A stretch of 64,000 nucleotides of DNA from Ramlibacter paludis (lineage in GTDB: Bacteria; Pseudomonadota; Gammaproteobacteria; Burkholderiales; Burkholderiaceae_C), in the NCBI RefSeq assembly GCF_022012305.1, contig NZ_JAKLTM010000001.1, forward strand, positions 1,178,001-1,242,000, in the 5' to 3' direction. Below, piece after piece: positions 1-8,109 of the stretch. The first letter of the stretch is position 1; every line of letters begins with the position of its first letter. The notes under the pieces are model-generated. The model was not told where the DNA came from and did not search any database. It saw only the letters and a program-made list of their open reading frames with translations. A program made the position numbers and the translations under genes.

Positions 1-624
1 GCCGTATTCGTCGTCCACGCCTTGCACCGCCAGCAGCGGGCAGCGGATGGCCGCGAGTTCTTCCTCGATGGACCAGTCGCGGAACGCGGGGGACAGCCAG
101 ATGTCGTTCCAGCCCCAGAAGGCCGAGTCGACGTCGTCGTGGTAGCGCGCGAGCCGCGCCCGCAAGTCCGTGTTGCGATAAGCCTCCCGGGCCTGCGCAA
201 TGCTGGTCACGGAGACTTCTTCCACCAGGATGTGCGGCGCCAGCACGATCGCTCCGCGCAAGGCCTGCGGAAACGCGGCGGCGTAGAGCAGGGCGATGGA
301 GCCGCCGTCGCTGTGGCCGAACAGCCAGGGCCGCTCGACCTCCAGCGCGCGCAGCAAGGCGGGCAGAACTTCGCGCGCCTGGCGGTGCATGAAGTCGGGC
401 TGCCACTGCTCGCCGGCGGCGCGCGGCGTCGACTTGCCGTAGCCCGGCCGCGAGTAGACCAGGCCGCGCACGCCGGCCGCGTCGCACAGCCGCGCCGGGA
501 AGTCGCGCCACATCGCCACGGAGCCCAGGCCCTCGTGCAGGAACACGACGACGGGCGCCGCCCGCTCCCTGTTGCCGACCCACTGGTATTCGATGCGGAC
601 CCCGTCCAACGCCACGTTCTGCAT
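1..624 (-). CDS. alpha/beta hydrolase (C-terminus missing at window edge)
   Basis: The minus-strand frame opens with ATG at 624 and runs off the left edge, giving about 208 residues of N-terminal sequence. It shows an alpha/beta-hydrolase fold: an HEGLGS oxyanion-type loop near residue 30, an SRPGYGKS strand near 58-65 and a nucleophile elbow GHSDG with Ser105. The acid and His of the triad lie near or beyond the edge. Pro/Ala-rich codon use matches its neighbours. It is divergent from the DAHP synthase gene with only about 30 bp between the starts. The substrate cannot be told; small-molecule esterases and C-C or lactone hydrolases share this layout. Confidence 0.85.
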   Translation of the reverse strand, partial: MQNVALDGVRIEYQWVGNRERAAPVVVFLHEGLGSVAMWRDFPARLCDAAGVRGLVYSRPGYGKSTPRAAGEQWQPDFMHRQAREVLPALLRALEVERPWLFGHSDGGSIALLYAAAFPQALRGAIVLAPHILVEEVSVTSIAQAREAYRNTDLRARLARYHDDVDSAFWGWNDIWLSPAFRDWSIEEELAAIRCPLLAVQGVDDEYG

Positions 625-654
625 GGCGGAAAGTGTATGCGGTACGCTTGCCGC

Positions 655-1752
655 ATGAAGCCGACCGCCGCCATGCCCGAGGGCCAGGAAGAGATGCCGC
701 AGGCCACGCGGCTGGACGACGTGCGCATCCGCGACGTGCGCCCGCTGATCTCGCCCGCGCTGCTGCAGTACGAGCTGCCCGCCGACGACGGCGTGCAGGC
801 TTTCGTGGAGCGCAGCCGCACCGCGGTGGCGCAGGTGGTGCACGGCAACGATCCGCGGCTCCTGGTGGTGGTGGGGCCGTGCTCCATCCACGACCATGCG
901 CAGGCCATGGAATATGCGCATCGCTTGCACGCGCTCGCCGGCGAGCTCGCGGACGACCTGCTGGTGGTGATGCGGGTCTATTTCGAGAAGCCGCGCACCA
1001 CCGTGGGCTGGAAGGGTTTCATCAACGACCCGCGCCTGGACGGCAGCTTTCGCATCAACGAGGGGCTGCGCCGCGCGCGCGAGCTGCTGCTGGAGATCGC
1101 GCAGCTGGGCCTGCCGGCCGGCACTGAGTTCCTGGACCTGCTCAGCCCGCAGTACATCGCCGACCTGGTGAGCTGGGGCGCGATCGGCGCCCGCACCACG
1201 GAAAGCCCGAGCCACCGCCAGCTGGCGTCGGGCATGAGCTGCGCGATCGGCTTCAAGAACGGCACCGATGGCGGCGTGCAGATGGCGGCCGATGCGCTGA
1301 TCGCGTGCCGCGCGCCGCATGCCTTCATGGGCATGACCAAGATGGGCCAGGTCGCGATCTTCGAGACCTCGGGCAACGACGACTGCCACATCATCCTGCG
1401 CGGCGGCAGCAAGGGCCCGAACTACGACGCGCCTTCGATCGAGGCGGCCTGCGGGCTGCTGCGCAAGTCGGGCGTGAGCGAACGCGTGATGGTCGATTGC
1501 TCGCATGCCAATTCGGCGAAGGACTGGAAGCGGCAGGTGGAAGTGGCCCACGAAGTGGCGCGCCAAGTGGAGAGCGGGGAGAAGCGCATCCTCGGCCTGA
1601 TGATCGAAAGCCACCTGCAAGCCGGCAAGCAGGACCTGAAGCCCGGCGTGCCGCTGCAGCACGGCGTGTCGATCACCGATGGCTGCATCGGCTGGACGCA
1701 GACGGAAGAAGTGATGCGCGCGCTCGCCGCGGCTTCGCGCGCGCGGCGTTAG
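655..1752 (+). CDS. aroG: 3-deoxy-7-phosphoheptulonate synthase (DAHP synthase, class I)
   Basis: This enzyme condenses phosphoenolpyruvate with erythrose 4-phosphate, the first step of the shikimate pathway to aromatic amino acids. The 365-residue length fits the AroF/G/H class. Visible family motifs are GPCSIHD at about 74-80, KPRTTVGWKG at 112-121 (PEP/E4P binding), GARTTESPSHRQ at 178-189, and CSHANS plus IESHL toward the C-terminus. The start chosen is ATG 655. Two downstream in-frame ATGs (673 and 694) are possible, because no strong Shine-Dalgarno marks any of them. Which feedback-inhibited isozyme this is (Phe, Tyr or Trp type) cannot be decided by eye. Confidence 0.93.
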   Translation: MKPTAAMPEGQEEMPQATRLDDVRIRDVRPLISPALLQYELPADDGVQAFVERSRTAVAQVVHGNDPRLLVVVGPCSIHDHAQAMEYAHRLHALAGELADDLLVVMRVYFEKPRTTVGWKGFINDPRLDGSFRINEGLRRARELLLEIAQLGLPAGTEFLDLLSPQYIADLVSWGAIGARTTESPSHRQLASGMSCAIGFKNGTDGGVQMAADALIACRAPHAFMGMTKMGQVAIFETSGNDDCHIILRGGSKGPNYDAPSIEAACGLLRKSGVSERVMVDCSHANSAKDWKRQVEVAHEVARQVESGEKRILGLMIESHLQAGKQDLKPGVPLQHGVSITDGCIGWTQTEEVMRALAAASRARR

Positions 1753-1835
1753 CCGCGGTTTCTTCGTCACCACGGCCTACGCGGGCCGTACATGTCGGGA
1801 ATTCGTAGGCCGTTGGTGAGCGCAGCGAACCGCGG
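1753..1835. terminator. Long imperfect inverted repeat between convergent genes
   Basis: Directly after the DAHP synthase stop, a left arm (1753-1781, beginning CCGCGGTT and ending CACGGCCTACG) pairs with a right arm (1804-1835, beginning CGTAGGCCGTTGGTG and ending GAACCGCGG). The two separate matching blocks are CCGCGGTT/AACCGCGG and CACC-ACGGCCTACG/CGTAGGCCGTTGGTG. It sits between convergent genes, so a bidirectional terminator or a REP-like hairpin is likely. There is no clear U-tract. Confidence 0.6.
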
Positions 1836-1844
1836 CTCCCCGCG

Positions 1845-2069
1845 TCAGCCTTCGTAGTTCTCCACCGTCCCCGGATCCCGCGGCGTGGCGTTGTCCGGGT
1901 TCTCGCCGAACTCGCGTTTGGCGCGGCGCTGGCGCAGCAGGTCCCAGCACTGGTCCAGCTCCACCTCCACCTGCTTCAGGCGCGCGTCGTTGCCGGCCGC
2001 GCCATCGCGCAGCTTGTGCTCTTCGTCGACGAGTTCGGTGATGTGCTGGAGGATGCTCTTGTCGTTCAT
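1845..2069 (-). CDS. DUF2630 family small protein
   Basis: A 74-residue acidic, helical protein starting at ATG 2069. It opens MNDKSILQHITELVDEEHKLR, the signature of the DUF2630 family, followed by a short charged helix with conserved Q-x-x-R-R-x-x-R and a PDNATPRDPGTVENYEG-type tail that family members also carry. The frame is preceded by an AGGAGTGG-like ribosome-binding sequence. No function is known for the family; the heptad-like spacing of Leu and Val suggests a small coiled-coil dimer in the cytoplasm. Confidence 0.85.
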   Translation of the reverse strand: MNDKSILQHITELVDEEHKLRDGAAGNDARLKQVEVELDQCWDLLRQRRAKREFGENPDNATPRDPGTVENYEG

Positions 2070-2250
2070 CTTTCGGCCACTCCTGCGCCGGGGAGCGCGA
2101 TGGTAACTCCATCTTGCGCGCTGCCGGCACTGCCGGTCGTCGGACGATTCCCACAGCGGCGGTGGAGAAGGCTGTGGACAACCGCGATGGAATCGCGTCC
2201 GAGCCGCGCCAATGCTTGCGCTCGACACGGTGCCCGGCAAAGAGGCAGCG

Positions 2251-2808
2251 TCAGGACCGCGCCCGCCACATGCGGGAGAACACTTCGTCCTTGTCCACCA
2301 GCAGGTGCTTCAGCCCGCCCAGCACGTGCAGGACGACCAGCGCCACCAGCACCCACACCAGGGTCTCGTGCAACTCGAAGAACTGTTTTGCGGTGGGACG
2401 GTCCGGCGCCGCCACCAGGTGCAGCGGCAGGCCGAAGAAGGCGAGCCCCAGGCGCGAGTAGGCCGAGCCGAGGGTGCCGGTGAAAGGCAGCACCACCATC
2501 ACCCCATACATCAGCACCTGCGTGGCGTGCGACAGCAGCACCTGCCAGCGCGGCAGGCCAGCCGGCAGCGGCGCGGGCTTGTGGAAGAGGCGCCAGAGCA
2601 GCCGCAACAGCACCAGGGTGAACACGATGAGCCCGATGGACTTGTGCAGCGCGATCCACTGCTCGCCGCCGGGCTCGTGCTCCACGGTCATCATCCACCA
2701 GCCCAGTGCGGCCATGAAGACGATGAGCGCCGCCAGCACCCAGTGCAGCACGATGGCGGGCGTCGAATAGCGCCAGGCCACGGAAGGAGAGGTCGTCGTC
2801 GATTTCAT
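2251..2808 (-). CDS. cytochrome b561-type membrane protein
   Basis: A 185-residue inner-membrane protein with four hydrophobic helices: about 17-37, 52-72, 90-112 and 145-165. Histidines suitable for bis-His haem b ligation lie in the first helix (LHW), the second (LHKS), the third-helix region (SHATQ) and the last (ELHETL, LHVLGG). This matches the YodB/CybB family of small cytochrome b561 proteins, which pass electrons between quinol and periplasmic acceptors. ATG 2808 is chosen; an ATG nine bases upstream (2817) is also in frame. It stands alone and is divergent from the aldo/keto reductase gene. Confidence 0.88.
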   Translation of the reverse strand: MKSTTTSPSVAWRYSTPAIVLHWVLAALIVFMAALGWWMMTVEHEPGGEQWIALHKSIGLIVFTLVLLRLLWRLFHKPAPLPAGLPRWQVLLSHATQVLMYGVMVVLPFTGTLGSAYSRLGLAFFGLPLHLVAAPDRPTAKQFFELHETLVWVLVALVVLHVLGGLKHLLVDKDEVFSRMWRARS

Positions 2809-2855
2809 GGCGTGCATGCTACGCGGCGGCGCGCGTCCTGGGTTAAGGTCGCGCG

Positions 2856-3665
2856 ATGCAGACGCGCGCCATCCCCTCCACCGGAGAGCTGCTGCCCGTG
2901 ATCGGCTGCGGCACCTACATCGGCTTCGACCGCGCGCCCGGCACGCCCGAGTTCGGGCGCCTGCCCGGCGTGCTGGAAGCCCTGTTCGCCGCGGGTGGCA
3001 GCGTCGTCGACAGCTCGCCCATGTACGGCAAGGCCGAGGCGGCGGTGGGCGAGTTGCTCGCCGCATCGGGCCAGCGCAGCCGCGCCTTCCTGGCCACCAA
3101 GGTCTGGACCACGGGCCGCGCCGCCGGCATCCGGCAGATGGAAGACTCGCTGCGCCTGATGCGGGCCGGCACGCTCGACCTGCTGCAGGTGCACAACCTG
3201 GTCGACTGGAAGAACCAGCTGGCGACGCTGCGGCAGTGGAAGGCGGCGGGCCGGGTGCGCTACATCGGCATCAGCCATTACACGGCCGCGCACTATGCGG
3301 AAGTGGAGGCCGTGCTGCGGGCGGAGCCGCTCGACTTCCTGCAGATCAACTACTCGATGGAAGACCGCCAGGCCGCCGAGCGCCTGCTGCCGCTGGCCTC
3401 CGAGCGCGGCGTGGCCGTGCTGGTCAACATGCCTTTCGGCGGTGGGCGCTTGCTGCGCAGCTTGCGGGGCCAGCCCTTGCCGTCCTGGGCTGGCGGCATC
3501 GGTTGCACGACTTGGCCGCAAGTTCTGCTGAAGTTTGCCCTGGCTCACCCGGCCGTGACCTGCGTGATTCCGGGCAGCGGGAATGCGGAGCACATGGCGC
3601 AGAACGTGCAGGCGGGGATGGGCAACATCCCGGGCTTGGAGTTTTGGCGGGACAAGGACTGGTGA
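2856..3665 (+). CDS. aldo/keto reductase
   Basis: A 269-residue NAD(P)H-dependent oxidoreductase of the AKR superfamily, with a complete catalytic tetrad Asp52, Tyr57, Lys82 and His113 seen in the contexts VDSSPMYG, ATKVW and LQVHN. The barrel signature RVRYIGISHY and the C-terminal VIPGSGNAEHMAQN cofactor loop are also present. It is somewhat shorter than the roughly 320-residue norm and resembles the group with a reduced C-terminal lid. The substrate is unknown; typical substrates are aldehydes and ketones. No operon partner. Confidence 0.88.
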   Translation: MQTRAIPSTGELLPVIGCGTYIGFDRAPGTPEFGRLPGVLEALFAAGGSVVDSSPMYGKAEAAVGELLAASGQRSRAFLATKVWTTGRAAGIRQMEDSLRLMRAGTLDLLQVHNLVDWKNQLATLRQWKAAGRVRYIGISHYTAAHYAEVEAVLRAEPLDFLQINYSMEDRQAAERLLPLASERGVAVLVNMPFGGGRLLRSLRGQPLPSWAGGIGCTTWPQVLLKFALAHPAVTCVIPGSGNAEHMAQNVQAGMGNIPGLEFWRDKDW

Positions 3666-3833
3666 GGCCGTTCCGCCTTCGCGCGGAAGGTCCATAATCG
3701 GGAGCTGGACCAGAGCGGCTCCATTCTCGTGCCAGGAGACCGCGATCGCGGTCTTCCCGTCTGTCATCGCACCAACCCGAGGTGCTGCAATGCAGGCCAT
3801 CCATCCCCCCCTCGCCAGGCTTCCTGGAACACC

Positions 3834-4553
3834 ATGCAGTCGCCGGTGACGGCAGGCGGCGACGTCGCGACGACGCCATCTTCGCGCCTGGGCGGCGCCG
3901 AAGGCACGGGCCTGCAGCTGGCGGCCCCTGCCTTGGCGGCAATGCAAGCGCGTGGCGGAGCGGCAAGGGCGAGAAGCAAGTGGGTCGAGCCGCTCGCGGG
4001 GCTCGCAGCCGGCCTGGCCCTGGCCTCCCTCGCCGTGTCTCTCGGTTTCGACGACGCGCTCGCCGCCATGGCGGCTGCCGCGGCGACCGCCCTGGCGCTG
4101 CTCGCCGGCATCCGGTTCATCGTGCGCCGCGTGGCGTTTGGTGCTGCCGCCATGGCCGAGGGTCCCGGTGCGGCCGACAGCAGTCGCCTCTCGGGAGGCA
4201 CGCGCAGCGCCAAGGAGCAGTTCGAGGCCCTGCAGCTGGCCAACGACGAAGGCGACTTGCAGCGGCTTCGCGAATGCCTGATCCCTGCGATGTTCGACGC
4301 GGCGCAGGCAGGGTGGCGCACGCGGCGTGGCGCCGTGCAACAGACCCAGGTGTTCGGCCTGGAGGCGCAGGTGGTCGATGCCGCCGATCTGGCGGGCGAG
4401 CATGTGGTCAGCGTCCGCTTCACCGGCCGGGTGCGCGGGCAGGCCAGCGAGGTGCCGCAGGACCTGGATGAAACCTGGCACTTCACCAAGCCGCGCGCCA
4501 GCCGCAGCGGCTGGATGCTGGCCGGCATCCAGCCGGCGCCGCCGATCTCCTGA
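3834..4553 (+). CDS. Tim44-like domain protein, membrane anchored
   Basis: A protein of 239 residues if started at ATG 3834. An N-terminal low-complexity stretch precedes two adjacent hydrophobic segments at about 55-95 (rich in Ala and Leu). A Tim44-like domain follows, recognisable from FEALQLANDEGDLQRLRE, the QTQVFGLEAQVVD strand and the terminal WHFTKP...SGWMLAGIQ. Burkholderiales Tim44-like proteins usually have a cleavable signal and a glycine-rich N-terminus and are longer; here that part is replaced or shortened. The exact role is unknown; the fold binds membranes or partner proteins. The start is uncertain because upstream in-frame codons exist. Confidence 0.7.
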   Translation: MQSPVTAGGDVATTPSSRLGGAEGTGLQLAAPALAAMQARGGAARARSKWVEPLAGLAAGLALASLAVSLGFDDALAAMAAAAATALALLAGIRFIVRRVAFGAAAMAEGPGAADSSRLSGGTRSAKEQFEALQLANDEGDLQRLRECLIPAMFDAAQAGWRTRRGAVQQTQVFGLEAQVVDAADLAGEHVVSVRFTGRVRGQASEVPQDLDETWHFTKPRASRSGWMLAGIQPAPPIS

Positions 4554-4584
4554 GCTGCGTTGCGAAGGGGACGCAGCTACCGGA

Positions 4585-5298
4585 TCAGCGGTTGTAGCCG
4601 CGCGCGTCCACGTGCGCCATCACGCGCTGCTCGCCGGCGCGAAGGACCGCCGTCGCATCGCCGAAAGCATCGGGGTTGTCGCGCTGGCGAACGGTGTAGC
4701 TGCCGACGTAGGTGCCTGGGCTTTCCTCCCGCAGCTGCAGCCAGTCGACGACGCCCGGCACGCGCACGGCGGCACGCGCGTTGGGCGTGCCTTCGACGCG
4801 AAAGTGCACTTCGCGGCCCGGTTCCAGGCGCTCTGCGCGCGGCCACATGGCGAACCTGTTCACCATCGCGCTCGCGGGGGCGGCGCCCATGGCCTGGGCC
4901 TGCAGGGCAGCCGGATAGTTGTAGGCAACGACCACCGGGCCCTCACCCCAGCCTGCGCGCAGTTTCATCTGGCGGGTCGGGTCGATGCGGTCGCTGCGAC
5001 GGATCACATACGAACCCACGTACTCGCCCGGCGAACGCTCGCGCAGGGGGACCTTGATGGCGTCCGACAGTGACAGGGCCGCAAAGCGGGCGCCCGGCGT
5101 AGCGCGAACCGAGATGCGCAGCGTGGACCCCGGCCGCAGGCCGGCGTCCGAGTCGACGGTCATTCCATTGATGGTGCCCTGGCGGCTCTGCACCACCCGG
5201 TACTGCTGTGCGGCAGCCGGTTGGGCCACCATGGCGACGCCCAGCGGCGCCAGCAGGAACACTGCGGCGGCGACCTTGCCGTGTAGAGTCGATTTCAT
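4585..5298 (-). CDS. secreted protein with two tandem homologous domains
   Basis: A 237-residue protein starting at ATG 5298 behind a good AAAGGAGAC ribosome-binding site. A Sec signal peptide (residues 1-31, ending PAAAQQ) is followed by two copies of a roughly 48-residue beta-rich unit. Copy one (about 54-101) reads LRPGSTLRISVRATPGAR, then RERSPGEYVGSYVIRR. Copy two (about 148-195) reads LEPGREVHFRVEGTPNAR, then REESPGTYVGSYTVRQ. The conserved SPG-Y-VGSY motif at the end of each copy makes the duplication clear. It is probably periplasmic or surface exposed. I do not recognise a named family and cannot assign a function. Confidence 0.78.
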   Translation of the reverse strand: MKSTLHGKVAAAVFLLAPLGVAMVAQPAAAQQYRVVQSRQGTINGMTVDSDAGLRPGSTLRISVRATPGARFAALSLSDAIKVPLRERSPGEYVGSYVIRRSDRIDPTRQMKLRAGWGEGPVVVAYNYPAALQAQAMGAAPASAMVNRFAMWPRAERLEPGREVHFRVEGTPNARAAVRVPGVVDWLQLREESPGTYVGSYTVRQRDNPDAFGDATAVLRAGEQRVMAHVDARGYNR

Positions 5299-5502
5299 GA
5301 ACTGTCTCCTTTGGATGCGATGGAGACAGGCTAAGCGCGGGCGGATGAACGCACGCTGAACGCTGCGTGGCAGGCCGTGTAGGCCGGCGGCCGGAGTCGG
5401 TGTCGGTGCAAGTCGACGCTGCCGGTTCACTGCTACTCGTCGTCTGGCGGCACGCCTGTCAGCCGTGCAATTGCGTCAGGCTTGAGCGGCCGCGGGAACG
5501 GC

Positions 5503-6060
5503 TTATTTCCTGGCGGCGATCAATTCGATCGCCGCCTTGCTGAACGCCGGAATGTCCGCCGGCTTCCTGCTCGTCACCCAGTTCCCATCCTTCACCACTT
5601 CCTCGTCCACCCACTGCGCGCCCGCGTTGCGCAGGTCGTCCTGCAGCGAGGGCCAGCTGGTCATCTTGCGGCCTTTCACCAGGCCGGCAGAGATCAGCAG
5701 CCAGGGTGCATGGCAGATCGCCGCGATCGGCTTGCCGGCCTTCTGCATGGCCTGCACGAACTCCTGCGCATGCTGGCTGTTGCGCAGCTTGTCGGCGTTC
5801 ATCACGCCGCCGGGCAGCAACACCGCGTCGAAGTCGTCCGGCTTGGCCTGCGCGAGAGTCAGGCCGACATCGAACTTGTCGGCCGGCTTGTCGTGGTGGA
5901 AGCCCTGCACCTGGCCGGGGTTCATCGCGACGATGGTGGTGGTGGCGCCGGCGGCCTGCAGCGCATCGCGCGGGCCGGTCAGCTCGACCTGCTCGAAGCC
6001 GTCGGTGGTGAGGATGGCGACCTTGCGGCCGGAAAGGGTTTGCTGCTGCTGCTGGGCCAT
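5503..6060 (-). CDS. DJ-1/PfpI family protein (type 1 glutamine amidotransferase-like)
   Basis: A 185-residue cytoplasmic protein. After a run of five glutamines, the Rossmann-like core shows ILTTDGFEQVELTGP (the conserved Glu in the ELTGP context), LLPGGVMNADKLR and the nucleophile elbow AAICHAPW with Cys116-His117, and it ends in the family's AFSKAAIELI helix. These fit the PfpI/YhbO subgroup, linked in other bacteria to stress protection and proposed protease, deglycase or glyoxalase III activity. A second, more distant DJ-1 member lies at about 23.2 kb. It is monocistronic, followed by an A/T-poor gap. Confidence 0.9.
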   Translation of the reverse strand: MAQQQQQTLSGRKVAILTTDGFEQVELTGPRDALQAAGATTTIVAMNPGQVQGFHHDKPADKFDVGLTLAQAKPDDFDAVLLPGGVMNADKLRNSQHAQEFVQAMQKAGKPIAAICHAPWLLISAGLVKGRKMTSWPSLQDDLRNAGAQWVDEEVVKDGNWVTSRKPADIPAFSKAAIELIAARK

Positions 6061-6112
6061 GAACCGTTACTCCTTGGCGTAACGGTAGCACCGGCACGCG
6101 CCGCTGTGTTGA

Positions 6113-7018
6113 CTAGGTGCTCGCCGCGTCGCGAACGCCGGCGGCCACTGCCTGCCGGTATCCGCTCGGCGTATCGCCCACATGCCGCGTGAAGAAGCGC
6201 GTGAAGTACGCCGGGTCCTCGTAGCCCAGCTCGCGCGCCACCTCGGCCACCGGCATCGGCGTGTAGGCCAGCAGGCGCCGCGCCTCCAGCATACGCCGGC
6301 CGTTCAGCAAGTCGAGCGCGGACTCGCCCGTGACCTTGCGGCAGATGCGGCTGAGGTGATCGGCGGTGACGTCCAGCGCCTGCGCATAGAAGGCCAGTGC
6401 CTGCGGACTGCGGTAATGCGCTTCCAGCAACGCGCGATAGCGCCGCACCAGCGTGTCGGGCAGCGCTTGCGCACGGCCACTTGCCTCCTGCTCGCCGCGG
6501 CAGCGCAGGAACGCGACCGCCAGCAGCGTGGCGTGGGCCAGCAAGGCCTGCACGCGGCCGGGTGCATGCGACTGGAACTCGCGGCCGAGCGTGGCGAAGG
6601 TGCGCGCGCATTCGCGGTCGGCGCCGGCCAGCTCGGCGCCGCTGCGCACGAAGGACGTGCCAAGCGCCGACTGCGCCAGGCTGTTGGCGCCCAGCAGCTG
6701 GCGCAGCGTGGCCGTCGGCAGGGTGACCTGGTGGCCGACCACGTCGCGTGTGTAGGTGAAGCCATGCACCGAGCCGGGCGCCAGCATCAGCAAGGCCGGC
6801 GCTTCCGCCTCGAAGGACTGGCCGTCGATGGCACCGCGCACCGCGCCGCGCTCGAGCAGCTGGAACTGGTGCAGCGCTTCGTGGCGGTGGGCCGGAATCG
6901 TCCAGTCCATCTCCTCGCCGCGCACGGCCACCTGTTCGTAGTGCAGGCAGTCGTCGGGCTGGTCGTGCCGGACTTCCGTGAAGGGAACCAGCAGCAGGGG
7001 CGAAGCGGCCTGTTTCAT
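6113..7018 (-). CDS. AraC-family transcriptional regulator (PobR-like)
   Basis: A 301-residue regulator. The N-terminal half is a cupin sensor (AHRHEALHQFQLLERGAVRGAIDG; LMLAPGSVHGF). The C-terminal hundred residues hold two helix-turn-helix units (LAFYAQALDVTADHLSRICRKVTG and VAEVARELGYEDPAYFTRFFTRHVG). The architecture and length match the group that includes PobR, the 4-hydroxybenzoate activator. It is divergent from the Bug/decarboxylase-dehydrogenase cluster at 7126-11720 with about 107 bp between the starts, so it is the likely activator of that cluster. An alternative start lies at 7027. Confidence 0.88.
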   Translation of the reverse strand: MKQAASPLLLVPFTEVRHDQPDDCLHYEQVAVRGEEMDWTIPAHRHEALHQFQLLERGAVRGAIDGQSFEAEAPALLMLAPGSVHGFTYTRDVVGHQVTLPTATLRQLLGANSLAQSALGTSFVRSGAELAGADRECARTFATLGREFQSHAPGRVQALLAHATLLAVAFLRCRGEQEASGRAQALPDTLVRRYRALLEAHYRSPQALAFYAQALDVTADHLSRICRKVTGESALDLLNGRRMLEARRLLAYTPMPVAEVARELGYEDPAYFTRFFTRHVGDTPSGYRQAVAAGVRDAAST

Positions 7019-7125
7019 GGACCGCATTGTCACCCGATGCCGGAAAAGTGCAGCACCCGGCACGTTTCCTCCATTTCCCGCCGGCAGCGGGCGGGCCATG
7101 ATCCAGCCATTACAGGAGACAAGCG

Positions 7126-8103
7126 ATGGACAGGAGACAACTGCTGCAGGCCGGCGCCGGCCTGGCCGCCCTCGGCGCCTTAGGCGGCGCGCGCGCCCAA
7201 TTGCCGGGCAACGCCTTCTTCATTTCCGGCTTCCCGGCCGGCGGCATGGGCGACTACGTCGCGCGTCCGCTCACGGAGAAGCTGCGCGGCAAGTACGCGA
7301 GCAACGTGCTGGTGGAAGCCAAGCCGGGCGCCGGCGGCCGCATCGCGGTGGAGTACGTCAAGCGCGCCAATCCCGACGGCCTGACCATCCTGCAGATCCC
7401 CAGCTCGCCGATGGTGCTGTACCCCAGCATCTACAAGAAGCTGAACTACGACCCCTTCGCCGATTTCATCCCGGTGACCACGATGGTGAGCTACGCCTTC
7501 GTCTTCACCGCGGGCCCCGGCCTGCCGGCGGAGATCAAGACCGTGGCCGACTACGTGAAGTGGGCCAAGGCCAATCCCAAGCTGGCCAACTACGGCATTC
7601 CCGCCGCCGGTTCGGCGCTGCACTTCGCCGGGATGATGCTCAAGCAGTCCGCCGGCATCGACCTCAACGCGGTCGCCTACCGCGGCGGCGCGCCGCTGCT
7701 GCAGGACGTGCTGGGCGGCCAGGTGCCCGTGAGCTTCAACGTGCTGGGCGAAGTGCTGCCGCACGTGCGCTCGGGCAAGCTGCGCGCGCTGGCCGTCACC
7801 ACGCCGCAGCGCTCGGGCTTCCTGCCCGAGGTGCCGACGATGGTGGAGCAGGGCTACAAGGACATCGCGATGATGGAGTACCTGAGCCTGTTCCTGCCGG
7901 CGAAGACGCCGCAGGACACGGTGCGCAGCCTCAACCGGTTCGTGCGCGAAGGCCTGTCGCAGCAGGACCTGATCGACAGCCTTGCCACCAACGGACTGCA
8001 GCCGGTGCACCAGTCGCCCGAGGAGTTCGCCAGGATGCTGCGCGAGGACGCGACCCGCTGGGCGGCCATCGCCAAGGCGACCGGCTTCACCGCGGAGGAG
8101 TAG
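7126..8103 (+). CDS. Bug-family tripartite tricarboxylate transporter substrate-binding protein
   Basis: A 325-residue periplasmic binding protein with a signal peptide of about 24 residues (RR near the start, then an Ala/Leu core ending GGARAQ). Family hallmarks are the GFPAGGMGDYVARP loop near residue 35, the KPGAGGRIAVEYV segment, NYGIPAAGSALHF and VAYRGGAPLLQDVLGGQV. Such proteins bind carboxylates for TctAB-type carriers, but no TctA or TctB gene is in the window, so it either feeds a carrier elsewhere or acts as a sensor. It begins the operon that continues into the fused enzyme six bases downstream. The ribosome-binding site is AGGAGACAAG. Confidence 0.92.
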   Translation: MDRRQLLQAGAGLAALGALGGARAQLPGNAFFISGFPAGGMGDYVARPLTEKLRGKYASNVLVEAKPGAGGRIAVEYVKRANPDGLTILQIPSSPMVLYPSIYKKLNYDPFADFIPVTTMVSYAFVFTAGPGLPAEIKTVADYVKWAKANPKLANYGIPAAGSALHFAGMMLKQSAGIDLNAVAYRGGAPLLQDVLGGQVPVSFNVLGEVLPHVRSGKLRALAVTTPQRSGFLPEVPTMVEQGYKDIAMMEYLSLFLPAKTPQDTVRSLNRFVREGLSQQDLIDSLATNGLQPVHQSPEEFARMLREDATRWAAIAKATGFTAEE

Positions 8104-8109
8104 CCCTTG

